44,033 nucleotides of DNA from a virus, in IMG/VR virus record IMGVR_UViG_3300025138_013595, positions 1 through 44,033 of that record. The stretch is one strand, 5' to 3'. The first letter of the stretch is position 1. The number at the start of each line of letters is the position of its first letter. This document shows, in pieces, positions 37,827 to 44,033 of the stretch. The notes beneath the pieces were generated by a model. The model did not search any database and was not told where the DNA came from. It saw nothing but the letters and a program-made list of their open reading frames with translations. A program made the position numbers and the translations under genes.

Positions 37827-38850
37827 CTGTTTCCTCTTCGATGGAAGATCCATATTTAAACTTCTTACCCACACACGCTTCGATCTTATTCATTACTTCT
37901 TCGGTAAAATACTTTTCCGGATCTCGATAAATTTGCTTTTCGTAGACCTTAGTTCCATCGGCAACTTGGATACGAGTACCCAACTTCTCAAAGATCTGAT
38001 TTTCTACTGCAAGATCTACAAGACCATAATATGGATGTAGTCCAGTGTCATAATTCAACATAACATCGACCATAGAATTTTCTTTGGTGATACGAGACTT
38101 GTAAAGTTTACAATGAACGATGTTGCCAATAACATCTGTTCCTTCTTTTACCTTCTTCTTTGAAAGATAGATGATAGTGGATGCTGCGTACTTAAGACCA
38201 GAACCTCCACCCATTTCCTTCTGAGGGAACATAGAACCAATAACATCATATGTGTGGTTTGTAAGAATCATCGGGATTCCTACTTGACCCAACTTCAATG
38301 TCAGGGTTCGGAAAGTAGATTTTACAATTTGGGCACGGGTCATGTCTCGGGTTGTCTTGCCATCCGCTGTATCTGTCACTTCTTTCAATGTAGACAACAT
38401 ACCCAACGAATCGAGTACAATGAGTAATGGTTTCTTTTCAGATTTCTTTTGCTCGCCGTAGGCAGCGACAACTGAAAGCACCTGATGACGAAACTCTTCT
38501 ACGGTTCCGACAGGAATGATGGCAATACGCTTTGGGTCAATCCCTCGTTCTCGAACCATGTCGGAGGTAATAGCATATTCAGTGTCAAAATATAACACGT
38601 TAGCATTAGGATTGTCACTAAGAAACTTATGGACAATTCCAAGGGCGAAGAAAGTCTTGCCAGTAGCGGACTCTCCTGCCAACGCCGTGATCTTGTTATC
38701 CGGCAGACCACCGTAAAGACTTCCAGATAATAGTGCATTGAAGCAATAAGACCCAGTATTAATAAAAGATCTAACATCTGAAACTAATCCTTCCTCCGCA
38801 ATACCTGCGTGTTCGTTTCCCGTCGCCTTAACCAAATCATGAATATTCAT
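37801..38850 (-). CDS. uvsX: UvsX recombinase (RecA-like)
   Basis: 349 residues. Walker A GESATGKT (59-66), Walker [12 protein letters not shown], and [15 protein letters not shown] with NHTYDVIGS as in T4 UvsX. It catalyses strand exchange for recombination-dependent replication and repair. Confidence 0.95.
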   Translation of the reverse strand: MNIHDLVKATGNEHAGIAEEGLVSDVRSFINTGSYCFNALLSGSLYGGLPDNKITALAGESATGKTFFALGIVHKFLSDNPNANVLYFDTEYAITSDMVRERGIDPKRIAIIPVGTVEEFRHQVLSVVAAYGEQKKSEKKPLLIVLDSLGMLSTLKEVTDTADGKTTRDMTRAQIVKSTFRTLTLKLGQVGIPMILTNHTYDVIGSMFPQKEMGGGSGLKYAASTIIYLSKKKVKEGTDVIGNIVHCKLYKSRITKENSMVDVMLNYDTGLHPYYGLVDLAVENQIFEKLGTRIQVADGTKVYEKQIYRDPEKYFTEEVMNKIEACVGKKFKYGSSIEEETDETELPDS

Positions 38851-39080
38851 TATGTATTATCCTTTAGCAAATCAATTAGAGCAATCAAACCATTTCGTCG
38901 ATTGCTTAGTTTTTCCATTGTTTCATATCTGCAATATGAGTCTTTAACTGCTTCTGCAATTTTAACATTTAGCAGGTTGATCTCATCATCTGCGAGATCA
39001 ATTATAGCATCTATATCTCGTTCGTCAAGTTCTAATAGTTTAGAAGTCAAAATAACACTGCCTTTCTTTCGTAGTGCCAA
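38850..39080 (-). CDS. Small conserved hypothetical protein between polymerase and uvsX
   Basis: 76 residues from the ATG at 39080 (a TTG at 39050 in a TTGA overlap with the polymerase stop is a possible alternative). Helical, charged: [20 protein letters not shown] and [20 protein letters not shown]. The position between DNA polymerase and uvsX is as in other T4-like phages. Function unknown. Confidence 0.65.
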   Translation of the reverse strand: MALRKKGSVILTSKLLELDERDIDAIIDLADDEINLLNVKIAEAVKDSYCRYETMEKLSNRRNGLIALIDLLKDNT

Positions 39081-41551
39081 TCTGTATGAGACAATATCAC
39101 TGATAAAGGATCAATAAAAGAGGACTCGAATTGTTTTTTATAATTGGCATACTTTTCTAGTTCAAATTCTTTGGGAGCAGACGAAGAGAATGAAACCACG
39201 TTACACCCAAAAGGATTTTCATCCTTAAGGTTTACGAATTTAATCTTATCGCCCTCTTGAATCGAGACGTACTTTGATTCTATACCCATCTCCTTGATGA
39301 AGTGATTGTACACCAACGCACCCTTCACAGCAATAGGAGTTGATTTCTTCCATATACTAGTTCCGTCTCGATACTTTTTCATATTGTTACAACTTCGAGG
39401 GAAAGCAACATTTTCCACAGGCAATTTCATGAATTCAGATCGGAACTCACTGACAAATTCAATGAGTTCGTCTTCCGTTCCTCTCATGATCATATTAATC
39501 GCCTTCTTTAGTTTTTCTCTCACGATCTGAGGAGTCGAAGATCGAGATGTCTCGATGCCCATGATTTTCATTTTGGGTTCTGTGTATCGAATTCCCTCTG
39601 AGTCAAAGACATTCATCATGTATCTTTTCTTGGCAGTCCAGATCGCTTTGTCTGCAATACACTCTCGCTCCATGACCATTTTGTTTTCATACGCATTGGT
39701 CATTTCTGCTAGTGTATCATACTGCTTCTTGATGAACGGAAGAATTATTTCTTCTGCTGCTTTGTCGAGGAATGTAACCACCTCCGACTTGGACTTACCC
39801 CCACATACTTTATCCACAAGATTCCCACAACGCAAATAGACACTATCTGTATCAGATGCCACAACATAATCATAATCATTAGTACCAACTGTCTTGTTTA
39901 AAAACTCATTCAATTTATCAGCAATCCACCTGATTGCCAACTGTCCCGAAAGTGTGATCGAAGTCGCTAGGTCAACATCGTAGTATCGGAACCATTGATT
40001 ACCGATAGCACCATAAGCAGAGTTCAACTGAATCTTACGAACCAACTGAAAGTTATTGTACTTGGCAATCTGATTTTCCAGACCAGTCTCACCCGCCTGC
40101 TGACGCTTCTGACAATCAATCATCTTCTTCTTGTATAACTTACGTTCTTCGTACATCTTTTCCATCAGAGCAGGGAGGAATCCTTGGACATCCTTTCGAT
40201 AGCAAGTTCCACTCGCCGCAACAGAATAACCCATTGACTTAAACTTCTCAAGTTTCTCATGGCATCCTCTATGATACGTTTCTGGTGATGTCTTTAGAAT
40301 ATTATCCACACCGATGCCAAACGAATCTTCACCCGGATCAACTTTCGTTTCGGGACTGATATTGTATTGCATAATGAGGTGAGGATATAGACTGTTCAAG
40401 TCAAAGGACAGAACCCAGTCATGCATCCCTGTAATTGGTTCTTTTACATATGCACCAGCATATTGTTCGCTCTTAGAACCGTGCTTCTTCAATGGGATAA
40501 CGGTTCCTTCAGATCGCAGATGATGGTAAATGATCTGGTCCCAAGTACGAACCTGAGAGAAGACATCAACAAGATTTACCTTTGCGGTATATGCCAATGC
40601 AAGAGCGAGTTCAATTAACTTCATCTTCCCTTCGAGTTTCTCGATGAGGATTGTATCTTGATAATTGTATTGTACAAACTTCGAGAAGTCTTTCTTGTAG
40701 AAATCAGAGATACTATCGTATTCATCATACGAGAGTTTACTCTCGCCAAGTTCAACCGAAGCAATGTGATCTAGTTTATATGATTCCTGATTAGTATAAG
40801 TGAAAGTTTTATATAGATCAAGATAATCTAGAGTAGCGACACCGGTCAAATCAAAGGCGACTTTCTCACCATGTAGGGTTCGGACAGTGTGTTCACGAAC
40901 ATAACCCCACGGAGAAAGTTTGTCTGCTTCTTTACATCCGATGAGTTTACGCATTCTAGAATAAAGATATGCGATGTCAAAGAACTTGACGTTCCACCCA
41001 GTTACGATGTCGGGGTCGAGTTTCTTCCAGATCTCGATGAAGGATCGAAGCAAATCTGACTCGCTACTAAAACTGTGAGTATGAGCATCCCGATCATCAA
41101 TACTAAAATCGCCAAGGGCAAAAACATGAGTCTCAGAATCCACACGAATGGTGATAACAGTAACTTCTTCAATTGGGTTTTCGACATCGGGGAAACCTCT
41201 TTCACATGTTGTCTCAATATCTAGGTAAGCAATCCGAACGAGAGAAGGATCGTAGTTAACTTCCTCCTTGAAAAGATCGCCAATGAATTGATAAACATAA
41301 TCGCTGTTGCCATAAATCTCAAAACCAGAAACGCCTTCGTACTGCTTGATGAAATCTCGACAATCTCTGATTGACCCCGGACGGAATGGTTCGACCCAAT
41401 TACCATCTAGTGTTTTAAATTTAGTTGGTTCCGTTGACGGGACAAAGAGAGTGGGATTGTAGTCCACACTCTCCTGTACCCGCTCACCTTTTCGGAATCC
41501 GCGATAGAGAACCTTGTTCCCTCTCAACGAAACATTCGTATAGAAACCCAT
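39047..41551 (-). CDS. 43: Family B DNA polymerase, T4 gp43-like
   Basis: 834 residues. Exonuclease motif LDIET (D111, E113), polymerase motif A with DLNSLYPH and motif C ASDTDS. Full-length family B polymerase with proofreading. It replicates the phage genome with the gp41/gp61 primosome nearby. Confidence 0.96.
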   Translation of the reverse strand: MGFYTNVSLRGNKVLYRGFRKGERVQESVDYNPTLFVPSTEPTKFKTLDGNWVEPFRPGSIRDCRDFIKQYEGVSGFEIYGNSDYVYQFIGDLFKEEVNYDPSLVRIAYLDIETTCERGFPDVENPIEEVTVITIRVDSETHVFALGDFSIDDRDAHTHSFSSESDLLRSFIEIWKKLDPDIVTGWNVKFFDIAYLYSRMRKLIGCKEADKLSPWGYVREHTVRTLHGEKVAFDLTGVATLDYLDLYKTFTYTNQESYKLDHIASVELGESKLSYDEYDSISDFYKKDFSKFVQYNYQDTILIEKLEGKMKLIELALALAYTAKVNLVDVFSQVRTWDQIIYHHLRSEGTVIPLKKHGSKSEQYAGAYVKEPITGMHDWVLSFDLNSLYPHLIMQYNISPETKVDPGEDSFGIGVDNILKTSPETYHRGCHEKLEKFKSMGYSVAASGTCYRKDVQGFLPALMEKMYEERKLYKKKMIDCQKRQQAGETGLENQIAKYNNFQLVRKIQLNSAYGAIGNQWFRYYDVDLATSITLSGQLAIRWIADKLNEFLNKTVGTNDYDYVVASDTDSVYLRCGNLVDKVCGGKSKSEVVTFLDKAAEEIILPFIKKQYDTLAEMTNAYENKMVMERECIADKAIWTAKKRYMMNVFDSEGIRYTEPKMKIMGIETSRSSTPQIVREKLKKAINMIMRGTEDELIEFVSEFRSEFMKLPVENVAFPRSCNNMKKYRDGTSIWKKSTPIAVKGALVYNHFIKEMGIESKYVSIQEGDKIKFVNLKDENPFGCNVVSFSSSAPKEFELEKYANYKKQFESSFIDPLSVILSHTDWHYERKAVLF

Positions 41552-41552
41552 A

Positions 41553-41945
41553 TCAGGTATCCTTACAATAGAGACCTCGTTCAGTTTGCACCGACCAGTC
41601 CTCTGGTGAAGTTTTACTTACGTCTTGTTTCTCATCCTTCTCCTTGGTATATGCTGCAAGGAGAACCATGTAATTGATTACATCAATAACTGTGTCTTTG
41701 AAACTTTCATCCTCGACATGCATCTTACCAGAGTCAAGGAAGGATGATAGGCGACTCATCTTGTCGGTGATCCTAACCATAAACCCCTGTTCAGTGTCAC
41801 AAATTCCCATTGCCTCACATCTGGTAAAATTAGCAAATGGTTCTGTTCCATGATTACCTGCATAATCTCTATTCTTCAAATTCATTAGATCTCTGCCTTC
41901 ATTGCAGAGTTGTTCATGAAACATTAGTAGTTCGTCGCGTGTCAA
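41553..41945 (-). CDS. DUF1599/MazG-like nucleotide-associated protein
   Basis: 130 residues. NLKNRDYAGNHGTEPFANFT and MVRITDKMSRLSSFL, then DTVIDVINYMVLL, match DUF1599 (also called nucleotide-modification-associated domain 1), with all-alpha NTP-pyrophosphatase-like features. One base after the polymerase gene start. Possibly sanitises or regulates nucleotides; role inferred. Confidence 0.75.
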   Translation of the reverse strand: MTRDELLMFHEQLCNEGRDLMNLKNRDYAGNHGTEPFANFTRCEAMGICDTEQGFMVRITDKMSRLSSFLDSGKMHVEDESFKDTVIDVINYMVLLAAYTKEKDEKQDVSKTSPEDWSVQTERGLYCKDT

Positions 41946-42928
41946 ATGAGTTCCTTTCCTGTCACTTGTATATCACTAGTATACATCATCTTTGCCAGTT
42001 CGTCAACCTGAATCTTTGGTTCCCAACCAAGTTTATCTTTTGCCTTAGTACAGTCTCCTAAAAGATAAGGTACTTCATGTGGTCGCATAAATCGTTCATC
42101 TATTTCTAAGTAATTATTATAGTCGCCAAGTTCTGCAAAATCAAAAACTTCTTTTAAGAACTCTCGGACGTTTGTTGTTTTACCTGTTGCAATAACATAA
42201 TCATCAGGTTCATCTTGCTGTAGCATCAACCACATTGCCTTGACATAATCACCAGCATATCCCCAGTCACGATAAGCATCCAAATTACCTAATGTTATTT
42301 TATCTTGAATACCAAGTTTAATTCTTGCTGCTGCCATTGTTATCTTTCGGGTAACGAAAGTTTCACCTCGGCGGGGGGATTCGTGGTTGAATAGAATACC
42401 ACAAGAACCATGAAGACTATACGAGTGACGATAATTTCTTACCAAATTATGTGCAAAAAGTTTTGCACAAGCATATGGGGAGGCAGGTGTCATTCTTGAT
42501 GTTTCAGTGTAACCTGTTTCGGGACACGGTGCATCTCCATACATTTCAGATGATGATGCTTGGTAGAACCTACATTCTGGTGCGATAGATCGAATCGCTT
42601 CTAGGATGTGTAGAGTTCCTACACAAATACCATGCACGGTGTCTTCCGGAACATCAAAAGAAACTTTAACATGGGACTGTGCTGCTAGATTATAAAACTC
42701 ATCTGGTTGATATTTTGCTATGAGTCTCCATGTAGAAGACGCATCACTTAGATCGTGATACTCCAAAATAAAATTTGGATCCCACGGAAACATATGGTCA
42801 ACCCGGTCGGTGTTGATTAAACTAGTTCTTCTCTTGAGACCCACGACTCTGTATCCTTGACTGAGCAACCACTCTGCAAGATAAGAACCGTCCTGTCCAC
42901 ACACTCCACTGATTATTGCCGTTTTCAT
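41942..42928 (-). CDS. gmd: GDP-mannose 4,6-dehydratase
   Basis: 328 residues of an extended short-chain dehydrogenase. GVCGQDGSYLAEWLL (8-22) is the NAD(P)-binding Gly motif. SSSEMYG provides the active-site Ser/Glu and SPYACAKLFAH the YxxxK pair. NHESPRRGETFVTRKI is typical for Gmd. Converts GDP-mannose to GDP-4-keto-6-deoxymannose for fucose or other sugars, for surface glycans. Overlaps the next gene by 4 nt. Confidence 0.95.
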   Translation of the reverse strand: MKTAIISGVCGQDGSYLAEWLLSQGYRVVGLKRRTSLINTDRVDHMFPWDPNFILEYHDLSDASSTWRLIAKYQPDEFYNLAAQSHVKVSFDVPEDTVHGICVGTLHILEAIRSIAPECRFYQASSSEMYGDAPCPETGYTETSRMTPASPYACAKLFAHNLVRNYRHSYSLHGSCGILFNHESPRRGETFVTRKITMAAARIKLGIQDKITLGNLDAYRDWGYAGDYVKAMWLMLQQDEPDDYVIATGKTTNVREFLKEVFDFAELGDYNNYLEIDERFMRPHEVPYLLGDCTKAKDKLGWEPKIQVDELAKMMYTSDIQVTGKELI

Positions 42929-43725
42929 TTTAATTTCCTTAATGTTGCGCCCGAGTCAAAGATAATACTATCCTCTTTATGGCAAACTGGCACTGTGCCG
43001 TTTTCTCTCATACAGTTAAACATTTCAATTAGTCTTGGCATTGGCCAATTATTTTTTGCATAGTTTGCCTCTGCGTATTCAGATGGAACTCTCTTTATAT
43101 TATTCTCTTCCATCCTTTCTATATCAGCAAGGATATGCGGATCAGAGGAATACATCTCTTTGAGTTCATTTGTCTGCTGTATGTACATATCCATTAGAAC
43201 AGGAGTATCATAATAGTGTCCATTGTCTCGCATGTCAAACCCTAAGTACACAATTTCTCCTGCCCCCATAAGAGTTGCCAAGTGTGTTGCCGTGAAAATA
43301 ATATTGTCCCTCCCAAAGAAAGGACTGTTGTTTTCTGGTTTAGTAAATAAAGCATCTACACTCTGGGGATTGTGCATGTGGGATGAAATCTGTAATGTAT
43401 TGTTATCAGAGAAAAATGATGGGGGTAGTGTTGTTGCCCCGCCATGTGGCCAAGATGGATCAGTCCCAATACCCTGCCCCTGATAAAATCTACATTCAGT
43501 GACAACACCATAGTGACAAGTATGAAGATAGCAAGACCAAGTGGATGATGCTTGATATGTTGTCGGTCCCCATAGTTGAGAGGAGTTAACACTAATGGAG
43601 ATTCCCTTTTGTATTTTATTTTTGTATTGTTCAGGTATGTCTAAAGCACCGGGACCATTTCCTATGAGGTAGATTGTTTCTCCATTGTGCTTTTTATAAA
43701 AATCACTTAACTGGGTGTATTTCAT
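42925..43725 (-). CDS. DUF115/MptE-like glycosyltransferase-like protein
   Basis: 266 residues. ETIYLIGNGPGALDIPEQYK and the later ISVNSSQLWG, FTATHLATLMGAGEIVYLGF match the DUF115 (6-hydroxymethylpterin pyrophosphokinase MptE-like) fold used in motility-accessory and sialyl/legionaminyl-type transferases. Found beside the Gmd gene, so probably involved in decorating a surface sugar. Exact donor unknown. Confidence 0.78.
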   Translation of the reverse strand: MKYTQLSDFYKKHNGETIYLIGNGPGALDIPEQYKNKIQKGISISVNSSQLWGPTTYQASSTWSCYLHTCHYGVVTECRFYQGQGIGTDPSWPHGGATTLPPSFFSDNNTLQISSHMHNPQSVDALFTKPENNSPFFGRDNIIFTATHLATLMGAGEIVYLGFDMRDNGHYYDTPVLMDMYIQQTNELKEMYSSDPHILADIERMEENNIKRVPSEYAEANYAKNNWPMPRLIEMFNCMRENGTVPVCHKEDSIIFDSGATLRKLK

Positions 43726-44033
43726 TTGTTTTCCTTCATATCAAAAAAAGTATCAGAATTTATATTCTTATCGTCAATAAACAAATCGTAAACTGGTTTT
43801 CCAAAGTGTAGTTTGTGATACTTCACACCCCACTCTTCAAATTGTTTTTCTGTAACTTCTCTCCAGTCGATACCAGATCCAGTTCCTCTTGCCGTCCAAT
43901 ATACGATAGTGTTTCCTTCATCGTATAACATATTTATCTTACCGATTCTATCTGTCATTGGACTCGCGTTTGCGTAATTTCTATCTGAAACAGACTCACA
44001 TATTGTATCATCTATGTCAACGTAAATTATCAT
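43722..44033 (-). CDS. HAD-like phosphatase of a sugar cassette
   Basis: 103 residues, apparently complete with its ATG at the very window edge (44033). MIIYVDIDDTICESV is the HAD motif I (DxDDT) and VYWTARGTGSG fits motif II (T/S), with VYDLFIDDKN for the later Asp pair. Small HAD phosphatases of this type occur in capsule and sugar-nucleotide clusters. With the neighbouring Gmd and DUF115-like genes it forms a probable glycan-modification unit. Confidence 0.8.
   Translation of the reverse strand: MIIYVDIDDTICESVSDRNYANASPMTDRIGKINMLYDEGNTIVYWTARGTGSGIDWREVTEKQFEEWGVKYHKLHFGKPVYDLFIDDKNINSDTFFDMKENK

Noticed and set aside
43930-43937. GATAAATA on the minus strand as a late promoter
   Set aside because: Lies inside the HAD-like gene and far from the next start; probably chance.
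1-44033. CRISPR array or integrase
   Set aside because: No regularly spaced repeats and no recombinase motifs were found by reading.

Overview
The window looks like part of the genome of a large T4-like phage (myovirus type, Caudoviricetes). It carries a T4-type replication block (family B DNA polymerase, UvsX recombinase, DnaB-like gp41 helicase, gp61-type primase), T4-style TATAAATA late promoters, densely packed genes with ATGA/GTGA stop-start overlaps, several tRNAs, and metabolic genes common in marine T4-like phages (class II ribonucleotide reductase, ThyX). No rRNA, CRISPR array, integrase or transposase was seen. A porin with a signal peptide, lipoprotein-type signals and possible spanin and holin genes point to a Gram-negative host. 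A gene-permuted tmRNA is typical of Alphaproteobacteria and some cyanobacteria, whereas a dockerin-like repeat in a fibre protein recalls Planctomycetes, so the host is not resolved.

Layout. 1-5326 (minus): fibre or virion genes and several proteins whose N-termini resemble the T4 capsid-targeting sequence. 5356-9512 (minus): a secreted trypsin-like protease and a VWA/metalloprotease module. 9513-9886: an AT-rich divergent intergenic region with two tandem DnaA boxes, two outward promoters and an inverted leader repeat. 9887-15741 (plus): a MoxR/CobS-like AAA ATPase that probably works with the VWA protein, then a long series of small genes including a secreted lysozyme-like enzyme, a zincin and a GroES-like protein. 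15750-16390: tRNA-Ile(UAU), a PD-(D/E)XK-like protein and tRNA-Leu(UAA). 16496-18508: a large probable virion protein behind a TATAAATA promoter. 18636-21975: a host-type promoter driving a frameshifted gene, regulators, an Sm-like protein, tRNA-Arg, tRNA-Lys and a deoxycytidylate deaminase-like gene. 21962-22833: a second, closely similar promoter driving a two-piece (permuted) tmRNA, a small basic ORF and an unidentified structured region, closed by an intrinsic terminator. 22865-30292 (plus): capsid-cargo candidates (nuclease-like, PAP2 phosphatase, ligase-like, and a nucleotidylyltransferase/RimK/retropepsin fusion) followed by membrane and lysis candidates. 30258-44033 (minus): RuvC-like nuclease, porin, NrdJ, ThyX, the replication genes and a nucleotide-sugar cassette.

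The main idea from this reading: at least eight proteins, from both strands, start with an M-K-[ST/E]-F-like leader ending in [IL]-x-E. This matches the T4 capsid-targeting sequence that the prohead protease removes. The enzymes carrying it may therefore be packaged in the head and delivered with the DNA. The most unusual is a single polypeptide joining a nucleotidylyltransferase, a RimK-like ATP-grasp ligase and a RimB-like aspartic protease, with further [IL]-x-E sites near some domain borders.
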